Below are positions 34,509 to 45,296 of a stretch of DNA of 60,237 bases, piece after piece. Both the position numbers and the translations under genes were made by a program. The stretch's first letter is position 1. The number at the start of each line of letters is the position of its first letter. Source of the DNA: Perkinsus chesapeaki (taxonomy: Eukaryota > Perkinsozoa > Perkinsida > Perkinsidae); assembly GCA_013115145.1 (NCBI GenBank), contig JAAPAO010000155.1, forward strand, positions 1-60,237, read 5' to 3'. The notes below the pieces were generated by a model, which saw only the letters and a list, made by a program, of their open reading frames with translations, made no database searches and had not been told where the DNA came from.

Positions 34509-35096
34509 CTAGTCAGCAGTCCGTTCAATTGCTACACCTTCTTTAGTGGGAAGAATGAAAAGATCGGTAGCGTCGAAGTTCTCAATTGCCACGCCGCCTT
34601 CAGCAACATCTTGATTAACCACCAACGTCGCACGAACCTGAGACAGCTTTCGGCCATGAATCACGTCCACCACTGATGGGTCGAATCCACCTGAGAGTCA
34701 ATGGAGCCCCCAACTCACCAAATGCTGCATGCGAACTGGCCCCGTCTTCACACCAACAAGTGTTAGCCCTGTGAGCTCAAGCTCCTCGCCTGGTGTCAGA
34801 GTAACGACCTTCGATCCTGACCAACCGCTAAGGAAAACTCCCCAGTCTGCAGGAGGGGTGATCGTAAGCTGAACCATGACAGGCCTTTTTACACCGGCCT
34901 CCAACTTCAATAAGATTTTCAGCCGCGCAGCTTCACCAATGACAGCGACATCCTTCTCCAGGACTGCCTGAACGACTACTGTGTTCACGTAGCTGCTCAA
35001 GTGCCTTGCTGAGGGCGATCGCAAACCCACGGGACTCGGCAAGGGCCCAGACGATTCAGTACCGACCGTGGGAGTTTTAACGGGAACTTCTAGCAT
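34509..35096 (-). CDS. Beta-rich protein of unknown function, two exons seen
   Basis: The first exon reads from MLEVPVKTPTVGTESS (35096) through strand-like segments (LKILLKLEAGVKRPVMVQLTI, PGEELELTGLTLVGVKTGP) to a donor near 34713-34718. A second exon (from ~34690) reads GFDPSVVDVIHGRKLSQVRATLVVNQD and ends ..PTKEGVAIERTAD at the stop 34509-34511. Alternating hydrophobic and Gly/Pro turns suggest a C-terminal beta-sandwich, as in trafficking-complex subunits, but I cannot name the family. A 5' exon may be missing because an AG acceptor sits just before the ATG. Confidence 0.5.
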
Positions 35097-35425
35097 ACCT
35101 ATAAAGTGTAAACCTGCATCCGTAGATTACTCGTGCGACACTTTTAATGAACTGTTGAGGAACTGGGAGCATCTAAGCTGAGTTATTCATCCACGGGTGC
35201 CCCGTATATACGATCTCTATACATGATAAGTCTACCGTCAAAGTTTCAGGACCAAAAGCCTCGTGAATCTTCGAGACCGAAAAACTAACAGAATCACACC
35301 TTAAAAACAGGCGGAACCTTTATTTGTTATGGAAGTAGATTAATACGACCTAATACTGCATAACTCAGAACACAATACCATTACGTTGTTCAAGCATAAT
35401 AACGACAGTTCATGAACATGTTAAG

Positions 35426-35685
35426 CTATCGATTGAAGCGACTGCACACCAGCTGTGTGAACTCATCTGGAGACATCCGACGAGTGTCGCCGAACCTCCC
35501 AAGGATCTCTTCGCATGGCCGGCCGCTAAGGAACGCTTCTCTAACGCCAGAGGGTATCCCCGCACTGGTGGTCGACGTCGCTCCTCTAAAAGGGAACTTC
35601 GCATCCAGTTAGCGCTCTTGATAAATCTCAAGTACTTACCGGCATCCGTGCTCAACTTCGACAACTGAGTCTTCAGCGTTGTCAT
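35426..35685 (-). CDS. Small hypothetical protein, 69 aa, two exons
   Basis: Exons 35685-35636 (50 nt) and 35585-35426 (160 nt) flank a 50-nt GT-AG intron with a pyrimidine-rich acceptor. Start is ATG 35685 (MTTLKTQLSKLSTDA) and stop is TAG. The C-terminal half (SGRPCEEILGRFGDTRRMSPDEFTQLVC) looks helical with two Cys. No signal peptide or known motif. It could be a regulatory or adaptor peptide; the function is not predicted. Confidence 0.5.
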
Positions 35686-35880
35686 TCGATATGTAATGGG
35701 TCACCGTAAACTTTGTGTTCGACGGGACAGAACAAGATTGTCCTCTATGAACTTCCTTCCTCTCGCCATGAATAACCTGCTAATGTTGTTACTCTAGATG
35801 CCCGGGCAACATCGAAGATATCCAGCACGCTTGCACATAGACAACTTCATCTACAATCATGCAAGCCGATCGTTACTCAC

Positions 35881-36295
35881 CTTCCGAAGGGCAGTACGAG
35901 TCTCCCGAAGTTCCTCGTCAGACAATTGTTGACCAGCTCCTCCGTTGCCTTGATCACTTTGTCCAGATCTAGCCTGGTTTCGACCATTCTCGTTAGTCTG
36001 CCTACCACCGTTCTGGGACGGTTTGTTGCCGCTGGCTAGTTGGGAGTTGGTCTGTGTAGATCTCACAGGTTGACCACCACCGCTGTTCTTGCTCTGGGTA
36101 GTGGTCCTCTCCGAGCGCAAAAACCAGTCCGCGACCGGCCACCGATCGCACACGTATCGGATCGCCAAAGATATGTCAGAGAACTGTTTATTGTTGGTCA
36201 TCACTTTGGATACTTTCACACAATCAATATTGTCCCCTTCAACCCCAGCTCGATTCACTTCTGGTGGAGGCTGTATTCCTCGCCATTTGCTCGGC
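35881..36295 (-). CDS. Mosaic-gene exon: two-Cys helical module plus Gln/Asn-rich tail
   Basis: Flanked by CAG acceptor (36296-36297) and GTGAGT donor. It encodes DCVKVSKVMTNN..SDISLAIRYVC, a copy of the repeated C-x3-[L/V]-x(~22)-[A/V]-x-x-[V/L]-C helical module. A ~70-residue Ser/Gly/Asn/Gln-rich low-complexity stretch follows, then a short charged helix (LSDEELRETRTALRK). It is the most downstream member of the - strand exon array; further 3' exons may exist at 35690-35870. Confidence 0.55.
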
Positions 36296-36441
36296 CTGAA
36301 TCAGAAGCAGAAGGTCCCAGGTTCGAATCTACCATCGAGGAACTTCTTCCTCAGTAGCAACCTACCCGCCGTGTTTGGTGCATTGTGCGTACACTGTTAT
36401 TCTATCATGGCCTTTCAATACATCAATTGCTTCGGGTCCAC

Positions 36442-36894
36442 CAGAGAAGCGACAGAATCTCTTATATTGCTCGACCTGACCCCCAACTCGTACCCCTCTC
36501 CTCGACACCTCTGCTGCACCTTTTTGATCCATCCCTCGCCCAGCCCAGTCACCGGTCGCTCGGGAGTAGGCCTTGTCGGCTTTGCTGTGGTTGTAACCAT
36601 CGTTCGTCGTTTGCCGTCACATAACCATTTCACTGCTTCTTTGGCATTGCCAACTCGCGTGGTGATGAGGCGTGAAAAAACGTCGGCGCAGGACTCAAGC
36701 TCCACTGGGCCGGAACCAGTCTGCTGTTTCCGATTTGACCACCGGATAGGGAACGTCACTTTCTCAATTCTGAACATGAATCCATCGTCTCCAAAGTTAA
36801 GCAAGAGCCCTGGGCTTTTGTTATAGTCCGTCAGGCTGCCCGAAACGACAAGCTTATATTCATGTATCAACCCGCTCGCAAGGAGAACCCTTCC
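36442..36894 (-). CDS. Mosaic-gene exon: beta segment plus two-Cys helical module
   Basis: Encodes HEYKLVVSGSLTDYNKS..GFMFRIEKVTFPIRW, a beta-rich segment, directly followed by SCADVFSRLITTRVGNAKEAV and KWLC, the two-Cys helical module. A Thr/Pro stretch (MVTTTAKPTRPTPERPVTG) comes next, then another charged helix with Cys. The same order (beta segment, then helical module) is found at 39489-39974 and ~41766-42020, so this is a recurring unit. Splice borders are approximate. Confidence 0.55.
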
Positions 36895-37060
36895 TCCGCG
36901 TCATGGGAGTTTCAAGGAAGAGCAGCAGTAAAGGGATAAAATATACAAGACCAATCAGTACTGCTAGGTGAGACTACACCGAACACGTTTTCGATACTCC
37001 TTCGTTCTAGGAGTTAAGAGTTCGTTCTAGTACGGACATAATAATATTAATAAGGCTCAC

Positions 37061-37445
37061 TTTCCGTTTATAAGGCAGTCTCCAGTGGCTTCAGATGTGC
37101 CATCTTTCCCTCTTATAACAGTAACCTTATCCTTGCCGTTCCCTTCAACAATGCACCTCTCTGCACCGAACTTGCTCTCTCTGCTCATATATACCTATTT
37201 CACCACCTATTCTCGCCCGATGCCTGTATCGATGATTGACTTACCTTTGAAGCCCAAGCGTAAGTCCGAGGTGTAGTAGTGCTTGTGGTGGTTGTGGTGG
37301 TTGTGGTGGTTGTGGTTGTGGTTGTGGTTGTTGTGGTTGTGGTTGTTGTGGTGGTTGTTGTGGTGGTTGTTGTGGTTGTGGTTGTTGTGGTGGTTGTTGT
37401 TGTGGTTGTTGTTGTGGTTGTTGTTGTTGTTGTTGGTTTTTGAGT
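37061..37445 (-). CDS. Mosaic-gene exons: poly-Thr exon (37245-37445) and two-Cys hairpin exon (37061-37180)
   Basis: The upstream exon (201 nt, phase 0 at both ends) starts TQKPTTT, runs as almost pure Thr for ~50 codons from an ACC/ACA tract, and ends TTSTTTPRTYAWASK before GTAAGT. The downstream exon (120 nt) encodes RCIVEGNGKDKVTVIRGKDG..GDCLING, a C-x(~10)-VTVIR-x-G-x(8)-C hairpin seen again at 40270-40394 and near 43900-44050. The other two frames of the tract (His/Asn and Gln/Pro) are also open, but only the Thr frame is bounded by good splice sites. Confidence 0.6.
37283..37440. repeat. (GTT/GTG)n trinucleotide-type tract
   Basis: About 155 nt of GTT/GTG/GTG-rich sequence on the + strand. 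It is read on the - strand as ACC/ACA Thr codons. It is expected to be length-variable. Confidence 0.9.
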
Positions 37446-38173
37446 CTAAACATTGTCTCGTCACATCCCTCACCACGACACCTCCTCCTAAATACTTACC
37501 TCTCTCTTTGGAAACGTGATGGTCAAATCCGAGGATGCCCGGTAAAGCTTCTGAAGCAAGAAACGCTAACCGTTTCCCACTGACGTATCCTCGCGGGCTC
37601 CTCAGGCCTCACTAGAGGCCCTCGGAAGGTAGTACAAGACTCGGAAATTTCGTGATACATGTTTAAACGTCTCTCCTTCCCGTCACACTAGGTACCATTT
37701 CTAAAAACTACAGCTTGCCTATGAAGGGCTAAAAATGAACCAACTCGCGGTGTACGACAAAGCCTACGCTATGTAGCTTTAAAGCCCAGCTCAGAACCGA
37801 TAGCGTGATAGGAAGACTTGCATTTCATGACGGACATCGTGAATTGTAACCCTTTCATCTGCCGTATCAAAGCCGATAGCAGGCAGCTTTTGGATCTGTC
37901 ACCGTTGATCTTTGGACGATGATGACCATGCAGTAATAATTGACAGTGTGTTGCTCCCTCCTGCTGTGTTGCTGCCTATACGTGAGTATTTCTCATAGAG
38001 AGCTCGAGCTTCTATAGTATATATTCTTGTCTCATCATGATCGATTCGAATCAATCACTCATGAGGAGCATCGACAGCATATTCACACTAGTAGTTTAGC
38101 TAGTTTTGTGCCAGGCTAGTTTACATTTTAGCAGCAACTCTGAACTAGCAGCGCCGACCTCAGTGATACTTAC
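37446..38173. other. Large intron or gap within the - strand exon array
   Basis: No exon with both splice signals and a matching module was found here. It could be a long intron (~730 nt), or could hold the boundary between two mosaic genes. Confidence 0.35.
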
Positions 38174-38576
38174 CGGTGTAGTCGTGGTCACTTCTGGAGG
38201 CTCTATCGTGGTTGCCGTTGTTGTCTGAAACGATCGCATGCCTTAACACTAATTGCAAGGGTAATGTGAATTGAGAGCTTGCTATTGGTTAGCTCAGCCC
38301 CGGCTTAATCACACCGCACGAAGTGAAGGTCAGGCTCTAGCTCACCGTTAGATCGTCGAAGCTCCAGTCGGAAACCTCATCAAACTTAACCTAATGATAA
38401 GATTACGATGACAAGATACGATTACTTACTCTCGGGGGTGTTGGATTAATTTCTGATGACTTCCGAACAGGTACCTGAGAAACCCGCGCTGTAGCCCTAA
38501 GAACAATCGAGGTGGGATCTCCCACGTGCACTGTTGTGGTCGGTGATTCATCATCCGGCTCTCCAGTGGTGGTTGT
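38174..38576 (-). CDS. Mosaic-gene exons: three phase-0 linker exons
   Basis: Exons 38576-38430 (147 nt; TTTTGEPDDESPTTTV..NPTPPR), 38390-38346 (45 nt; VKFDEVSDWSFDDLT) and 38224-38174 (51 nt; TTTATTIEPPEVTTTTP) each have CAG or TAG acceptors and GTAAGT/GTGAGC donors. Each length divides by three and each starts at codon position 1. Thr/Pro-rich linkers alternate with an acidic-aromatic one. Such symmetric exons can be gained, lost or skipped without breaking frame. Confidence 0.65.
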
Positions 38577-38804
38577 CTGAAAGGACCATTGCTCTCAACC
38601 CGGTCATGCAAACGTCAAACGCGAACGTCGATGCGGCGTCACAACCGATTTCCAATACCTTGGAAATCGTCCCTAGGAGGCTGCGCGTAGATTGACTTGC
38701 CCACGTAAACTTTTCAAACTTTTCAGCGAAAATTTTTTCTGCACAAGTGGCGGGCTGAATTCCGAACGCGAGTCCAAAATTGGGGATCGTAAGTGTCTTC
38801 CCAC

Positions 38805-39074
38805 TGTGATTTGCCGATGTCTGTTGCTATATCTCCATTGTTCAAGTCGTCGCAATATTTCCCAACTATGTTTCAATCGTTCTTGTCCGTATTGGTCCTC
38901 CTCGGCGATACTCTCTTCACAGCCGCAACTACTAACACAACCACAGCAGCATCCTCCATCTCCTCCTCCACAACCTGTTTGCCTGAAAATAAAGAAAATG
39001 AGAAATGCGACAAGTGATGTACTTACAAGGTAATCAAGAGCGCCAAAGCTAAACATAAAAGTGCTTTCGATAGG
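38805..39074 (-). CDS. Mosaic-gene exons: Gly/Cys-rich exon (38805-38982) and preceding short exon
   Basis: The exon ending at donor 39026 reads IPIESTFMFSFGALDYL. The next, after a TTTTCAG acceptor, starts QTGCGGGDGGCCCGCVSSCGCEE and continues into a charged helix (EEDQYGQERLKHSWEILRRLEQW). Similar Gly/Cys clusters occur at 46518-46671 and near 48440-48490, each followed by a charged segment. The Cys density suggests a metal-binding, disulphide-rich or acylated segment; this is inference only. Confidence 0.55.
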
Positions 39075-39488
39075 AATCCTAACATATTATTAAAAAAGGG
39101 GCCTAAAAGATATTCCAACAATGATCAACCTTGATGATGAATTGAAGCAAAGTTGTAGGAAAGAACCTCTACCCAACGTGGTTAGATACTTATCGATGAC
39201 AATGAACAGATTAGATGTCTCCCAAATGATGAACAGGAAGCTTTCGATTTGTTAATTATTCTATCAAATGTTGCAAGGGATGGAACGATGGTCGGATTAT
39301 GAAGCCTCAAGATGTCGCCGAATTCTGACCGAGTTCGTGCAAGTGTCCCCTAGTTTGTTGTAGCTGTTGCCTCGTCGCGTCCACTTCAATCCCAATAACA
39401 AAACACACAGGGGGAAGTGTATAAGACAGTGATGGTGGCAACATGGATGCAGCAGCAGCACATACTGTGATGAACAAACTTAGACTGT

Positions 39489-39974
39489 TCAAGATGAACT
39501 AAAATATGTTTTACAAACAGCGGCAGCAAATGCTGCTTTCTCTTGATTAGTCGATGCTAGTGTACCAAGTACTATACCACAGCCATCACCCCTCGCCATC
39601 GATGCAGCCGTGGACTGTGGTGCTGTTGCTGTGCTTAGACTCGACCCTCTGAGGTACGAAAAACACCAAATGAGGCACGGTTTGCTATGCATTATTTTCA
39701 AAAGAGTAGGGCGACTCCTTCCTTAATAACATTTGGAAACTCTTCCCCTAGATCACAAAACAATTTAGAAAACGAAGTGGGCGACACGAAAGAAGGCCGG
39801 CGAACCTCCAGCATCTTCACTCCGGCCGAGAACCCTCCAATACAATACTATTTCGCCGACGATATTGCCGATGATCGGGAGAGGTCTCGAGTGGAGCTGT
39901 ATTTTCATTACACAAAATAGCCAAGAATGCGCCAGCGAAGAAAATGCAAGCATCGATTGAAATGAACACCTCAA
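39489..39974 (-). CDS. Mosaic-gene exons: beta segment and two-Cys helical module
   Basis: From ~39930 the strand encodes IVGEIVLYWRVLGRSEDAGGSPAF then FRVAHFVF, resembling the beta segment of 36442-36894 (FMFRIEKVTF). From ~39650 it encodes GDGCGIVLGTLASTNQEKAA then FAAAVCKTYF, the two-Cys helical module. Exact splice sites were not fixed. Downstream at 39307-39480 an Ala/Leu-rich stretch may be a further exon. Confidence 0.45.
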
Positions 39975-40269
39975 GCCAGTTCAACATGAAACACTACAGC
40001 TCTTGACACTGTCAGACTGCCCACAAGGGAATCTGGTACGCCTTCAAGAGCCGCCGTTCACATTTGATGTCTGTTGTTTGCATGCCTCAACTCAGTTCTG
40101 CAGCCTCCTCGTCAAGTCCTCTAGAAAATAAACCTTTCAATGCCGAGTGTTGAAATATTGACTGGAAGTCCGCGAAAAATTTCCTCTCCAACATATCAAG
40201 TCAGACCGAGGCGGGTCTAGGGTCATCAATCGTATCAGTTACACCGCCGGCGAATCTCCAATAGCCTAC

Positions 40270-40518
40270 CTGCATCCTGTCTGCGAGAGCTTCACCTCCG
40301 TTCCAGTTCGAGCCACTGAGAACGTCACACCATCAGATTGGAAGTAGCACGAAAGGGTGCCTGCTCCACGACGAAGATTTGCACCCATCTCCGTCTACAA
40401 ACAAACAAAAACATAAAACGCGCCACGCTTCGCTCCGCCTTCCCCTTACCGCAGTCTGATTGGTCTTGCTCATGGAAGGGCCTCTCACAATGCCTGGGGC
40501 TGGAGTAGGCAGGGGCTG
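40270..40518 (-). CDS. Mosaic-gene exons: Pro-rich linker (40450-40518) and two-Cys hairpin (40270-40394)
   Basis: The 69-nt exon (QPLPTPAPGIVRGPSM then SKTNQTA) is phase 0 at both ends, with a TTTTCAG acceptor and GTAAGG donor. The 125-nt exon encodes GAGTLSCYFQSDGVTFSVAR then TGTEVKLSQTGC before GTAGGC. Its C-x(6)-VTFSV-x(3)-G-x(8)-GC pattern matches the hairpin of 37061-37180. Confidence 0.6.
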
Positions 40519-40801
40519 CTGAAAAAGAAAAGCAGCATGTAAAATTTTATCTCGCGGTTGTTGACTGTTAAAGACTTCGCATCCTTGTTGAAGGTGTAAA
40601 GTACTATACGATATGTATTAGCAACTAAGGCGGTATATGATAACTATAATAATAAATGTCAAAGAAATGAACCGCCGCGGATTGAACCTCCCGCCGTCTC
40701 GACTAAAAGACCGATGATGACACATCTGCAAACATCGACACTCGAGACAAGCAGTAGCCTACCGAGAGTGTGAGACAGGAGTGTAGAGCCGTGCTGCTTA
40801 C

Positions 40802-41156
40802 CCGACCATTAACGGGTGTCGAATATCCCCGTCTCGCCAACTCCTCTTGCTCCCTCCTCGCCTCTTCTGCCCTCCTTAATCGTTCTGCTTCTTGTCGCCT
40901 CCACAGTTCCCTCAAATAGTCACTTTGTATCTTTTGCAGCCCCCTCCTAGTGAAATCTTCAGCGTTCTGCTCATCCGGTTGCATCTCTCTCAACTGAGGA
41001 TCTCGGCACACATCCGAAGTGAACATGTCCGGAGAGACTTCCGAAGATACTCTGCCAGGAGCCAGGAACTGGGCCAGACCGGCGCCGCAATGCCAAGACT
41101 TAGCAGCTTCCTCCAACCTGGCCTTCTTATCATAAGGAATGGAGATCCTTTTCGAC
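40802..41156 (-). CDS. Mosaic-gene exon: two-Cys helical module plus Arg/Glu-rich coiled coil
   Basis: Read from a CTCAG acceptor: ISIPYDKKARLEEAAKSWHC, then GAGLAQFLAPGRVSS..MFTSDVC (helical module), then a ~60-residue highly charged helix (YLRELWRRQEAERLRRAEEA, continuing REQEELARRG). It ends STPVNGR before GTAAGC. The charged part has heptad-like Leu spacing and is probably a single long helix. Confidence 0.6.
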
Positions 41157-41765
41157 CTGAGCAGTAATGACCGTGCTCGAATGCTAATTGAAGTTCTATA
41201 AAGGGAAATCGCCGCAGAGTCCAAAACACTTTTAAAGTAGCCCTTCCCATCCTTAACATGATTTCACACAATCTTCATCCACGAGTAACTCTGGCTGACT
41301 CACCCTTGGCTTCCTTTGCATCGCACTTCAAGCGAAAAGATATTCCTTTGACCATTTGGAGTTGAGTACGCCTCCCTAGTAAGCTTCACAAATGGCTTAG
41401 AGGAGGAGTCAGTAGGGGTCATTGCCGATATGATACAAGATGACCCCGAAGAAATAACCTGGAAGACAGATCATAGGCCCAGCTACCAACGGCCCCACCC
41501 TCCACAAATGACCATTCACAGAAGCCATAACTCTTCTGTTTTGTAGGAGTGATGATGTTTCTAATCGAACGACGCAACGAAATAGAATATCTCGTATTTT
41601 TACGATTTCTCACTCAACATTCACCACTATAAAGTAGTGCTGTTTGAAATAGATTAATGATATCCGTAATCGAGTACCAAACGAATAAAACGACCCTCGT
41701 TGAGTTGACCATTCCCAACCATTCCATAAGATATAATTTGACCAACGAAGTTCCCCCGACCTCAC

Positions 41766-42440
41766 TTGAGTTTGCCACTGGACTTCACCATTCTCAGGTA
41801 GGTTGGTCGTGCATATATAGCTGATTGCATAACCAACATTGGACACTCCATCTGGCACGAACTCCGTCAAAGCATCTGTACAGCTTTTGGCTCCGCTAAT
41901 CCCCCTCATCACATCTGGTCTGATGCGGAGGGTCAGTAAACTGAGGGGCAAAACCATCTCGCGAACCACTGAGGAGCAGCCAGCTCCCCAAGCGAGTTCA
42001 TGCGCGCGTGTGGATGCATAAAATATAGAATAACGCTCGCGCCAGTATGACGTTAAAAGTAAGCTTGCTATCTTTAAATTAGGTAACACTATTAATCAGG
42101 CTTTGTCCTTATCATTTATCCCAGTAGTGTGTGCTATCCATATGAGTTAATTAGTCTCGTAATCATTTTCAGATTCCGAAGATCATCTTGTATGATCTTC
42201 TTTATCATCACCAACTTATGACTACCAATACTCGGCCACGAGCCACACACAGTGGTTCGCAAAAAGCGGAATGAATCACATCAATGTGTTCGATTCCACC
42301 ACTTTTCCGCCCAAACCAAATTCCAGCGGCTCCATAAAGGAAGTTTTCGGCGCCAACCGAGGCCATACGGCATATCGATTTTTTTTCTATACCGACAGTG
42401 GTTCCCCCAACCTACGGCTTCTTCTGCTGGTCTATTCCAG
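41766..42440 (-). CDS. Mosaic-gene exons: beta segment, helical module, and a Gly/aromatic Cys exon
   Basis: Around 42000-41766: SLLTLRIRPDVMRGISGA, then SCTDALTEFVPDGVSNVGYA and ISYIC (helical module), ending at a GTGAGG donor. Upstream around 42420-42240: IEKKSICRMASVGAENFLYG, then AAGIWFGRKSGGIEHIDVI and ..CEPLC. The frame and Cys spacing fit the array, but borders are not certain. Confidence 0.45.
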
Positions 42441-42663
42441 TATGGATGTGGCACCTAGCCTCAGCTTCAACTCTGCTGCCCTGTGACCGCGGGTAGACCG
42501 TCACTTCCTGCAATCTTCCACGACTGTCTGCAATGCGACATTTCCTTTCGTCGAGAAGTCCCTGAGGGCCTCAATGACAGCTGTTGAAAAACACAAGTTC
42601 AGACACATTTTCGGTGCGTGAGAATTACCAATAATTATTAAATTCATAATTTACTATTCAAAT

Positions 42664-42860
42664 TTATCGAATAACAAAGCTCTCCTCAGCTACGTAGCTT
42701 ACGTCCTTCTTCGCATCTTCGAGCCATTTAGGCAGCAGTATATCCCTACCGCAAACATCTTTGATAGCGTCCTCGAGACGGTCAACATTATCCCTCGGAA
42801 TCCAGCTGTGAATAAGCTGGTTGCAATCGAGGCGACCGTTAAGCTTCAACATCTCCCTGC
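42664..42860 (-). CDS. Mosaic-gene exon: two-Cys helical module
   Basis: Encodes LKLNGRLDCNQLIHSWIPRD, then NVDRLEDAIKDVCGRDILLP. The C-x3-I-x(~20)-A-I-x-x-V-C spacing matches the modules at 36 and 45 kb. The stretch ends ..WLEDAKKDVSYVAEESFVIR at a stop, so this may be a last exon and mark the end of one gene. Confidence 0.5.
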
Positions 42861-43119
42861 CGAGATCTTGAACTTTCTTCGGAGTCTTGATTCGGAATAT
42901 CCTGACATGGGCAATCTATGTAACGTTATTTCATCAATGATAATGAGTAGAGGAGTTGCTTTTGTTCACTATAGTAATAGTACAGCAATCTTCACACAGC
43001 GGCGCTGCAAGGTGACATCGAGAGTGTCATCGCGTATCACGGTAGGGTTTTTTATGAAGGACCATCACAAGTTTCATGAGTGCTTGCGAGGGAGTGTCCA
43101 ACTTTCAAGACCGGTTTAT

Positions 43120-43414
43120 AAACCTCGTTACAAAAGAATAGAACATCACATAATTTTCGAATATTTCCTTCAATTTAAGGAATTTTGTTGAAGTTTCTTT
43201 GACAGTTAAGCCTCTAGTTCTATAATTTTGTAACCGCGCAATTTCCGGCAGTTTCACGGAAATTTACTGGGCGAGCGAGAAATACCTCGCTGGCACATCT
43301 GCCATGATTTATACACTCTAGAGGCTTAACTGTCAAAGAAACATCAACAAACTCCTTAAATTGAAGGAAATATTCGAAAATTATGTGGTGTTCTATTATT
43401 TTGTAACGGGGTTT
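43120..43414. repeat. Foldback element: ~98-bp inverted arms, 100-bp centre
   Basis: The left arm (43120-43217) and right arm (43318-43414) are inverted copies with only a few differences and share terminal AAACC/GGTTT and inner CTAG ends. No ORF in it is convincing. It has the form of a MITE or foldback transposon and lies between mosaic-gene exons. Confidence 0.9.
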
Positions 43415-43606
43415 AGTACTCTTCACATTTCATCGACAATACAGAATTGCGGCGAAAAACAGTCAACTAAAAGTATTGCCTGAGTCCACGATAATAACAC
43501 TGCGCTCTTAGAGCCCGCTAAGTGTGCTGTTGTTCTACCCGAAAAGAGCTAATACTAAAGGTGACCGTTACTCCATAAACCTAGTATTATACAAAGCCGC
43601 TCCCTG

Positions 43607-44079
43607 CTAGTTCCTAGGCTTTCTGTCTGAGCTGAGGACCGCTACGTCCCCATTCTGTATCGTCGATTCTATCCCCTCATGCACCAACGGCCGTTCAATC
43701 ATCAGTGTCCCCACTCTCCCAGGCGTGAAGTAGACTGCTATTGAAGAGTTCAGAGATTGGATTGTCAAATCGTTGGTGATGATTAAGTCATCACCAATGG
43801 TTACGCCTATGCCACTACATTCCAATAACTCTGCTGCCATACCGAACATGTACTATCGACAAAGACCTCCACATGTGCTCCTCACCTCTCCCTGCCTCCT
43901 TTCCTTTGCCGGTTCGGACAGTTGCCATTTGTAATTACAGTATCACCTTCAACAACTAGCTCTACTCTAGTCGATATCCTTGGCTCCTTTAATACACACT
44001 TAGAAGACAAAGCTTCAACCTGACAACGATAATACCACCAACGACAGCCCTTCTCAGAGCCGTTCCACAATGTAACCAA
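43607..44079 (-). CDS. Mosaic-gene exons: two-Cys hairpin and beta-rich segment
   Basis: The upstream part (44079-~43890) gives WWYYRCQVEALSSKCVLKEP, RISTRVELVVEGDTVITNGN then C, a hairpin-type module, before a GTGAGG donor. The downstream part (43849-43607) gives ECSGIGVTIGDDLIITNDLT, then IQSLNSSIAVYFTPGRVGTL and a stop. Alternating hydrophobic residues suggest beta strands. The stop may end one gene of the array. Confidence 0.45.
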
Positions 44080-44440
44080 CTAGAACATTTGTAGTTCTAT
44101 ATGCGACAGTAAAAGCAACACAGATATGAAGCAGCTCCACGAAGTCCATTTGAGATGCCCTTGAGATTCCCGGGACCAAGCGGCTTGCCTCATCAGGCGA
44201 CAGAATCATCTCCCACAAATGCCACCCGGACCGCTTTTTTTCACCCACTGCCATTGGACATACCAACACTTAGCGGGGAGAGACAATTTCAGGAAAATCC
44301 CGGCCGCCGACTTGATTATTTTCCGACAATAGGGAGTGTATTATCCTCGGCTTCAACGAGATAATGCAAGGAAGAGAGCTAAGGTTATCTATTACTTATC
44401 ACAGCCACTAACAGTTGAGGTTACTATGTACCCCAACTGG

Positions 44441-44540
44441 TATTATACATGTGGTAATGGTATTATACATGTGGTAATGGTATTATACATGTGGTAATGG
44501 TATTATACATGTGGTAATGGTATTATACATGTGGTAAGGT
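44441..44540. repeat. 20-nt tandem repeat, 5 copies
   Basis: Unit TATTATACATGTGGTAATGG, perfect in the first four copies and altered at the end of the fifth. Non-coding, probably intronic or intergenic within the array. Confidence 0.95.
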
Positions 44541-44743
44541 TGCAATTGTCCGAGATTGATGGAATATCTAAACCGATCAGCACTATTTCTATGTATGAGC
44601 AGCAACAGATTATTAAGATTTATATTTACTGGATACCAACTATAAGTATCATACGCACTCGACAGGGTGAATAACTTAGAGATAAGTCAAGGTTCGCACT
44701 TCTTCAAGGAATTGAACCCAACAACAAGCGGCAGCAGCATTCC

Positions 44744-45296
44744 TCATCTCACCTTAGCCTCTCTCATCCCTTTCTTCCACCAATCTGGCGTGCCCACATT
44801 CTCACATGCCCACTTCACGATGTTATCCCTCCTAGTATCCACAGCGGTCGAATACCTCATCGCCAATGGCTCGCATTTCATAGAGTCATCTCCGCTGCTC
44901 TCAGCAAACGTAACTACTTCCTTCGGAGCCTCCTCCTCTACTTTAACTTCTTTCCTACACCACTCATGTGACCCCACACTGATAGACCTTCTCAACAACT
45001 CACCCCAGCTTCCAGCATTTGCCTTCTATTTTAACACCTTCCCTAGTCTTCACTATACTTATAATATCCTTTGACCTCGGGTCTGTATACTCGCACCACT
45101 CTCTTCCAGGAATCTTCTGAGCTCGAATCTGCCAAAGATGCTTGAAAAATATCAATTATGCGATCCCCACCTCATCGGCCCATCTGTACGACTTCGGCGT
45201 TGTAGCCTGAAAGGTCCAGTACAGGTCCAACTTTATTATTCCAGACGTTTGGATGACACTTACCGTGGGCGTCGGTGTTGTTAATGAGCTCGACAT
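44744..45296 (-). CDS. Mosaic-gene exons: two phase-0 Thr linkers and a two-Cys helical module
   Basis: Exon 45296-45264 (33 nt) encodes MSSSLTTPTPT. Exon 45206-45171 (36 nt) encodes ATTPKSYRWADE, which resembles TTTPRTYAWASK, the end of the poly-Thr exon at 37245. Both have AG/GT borders and are phase 0. Around 44998-44744 comes KCEPLAMRYSTAVDTRRDNI then VKWACENVG, a helical module followed by WWKKGMREAK. The repeat of the same linker-module order supports a duplicated gene or gene segment. Confidence 0.55.

Noticed and set aside
37207-37476. His/Asn-rich and Gln/Pro-rich ORFs on the - strand
   Set aside because: They are alternative frames of the Thr-coding GTT/GTG tract. Only the Thr frame is bounded by an AG acceptor and a GTAAGT donor and matches other exons of the array.
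40640-40725. tRNA-like GGTTCAATCC on the - strand
   Set aside because: Only the T-loop consensus is present; no acceptor stem or anticodon arm can be folded around it.
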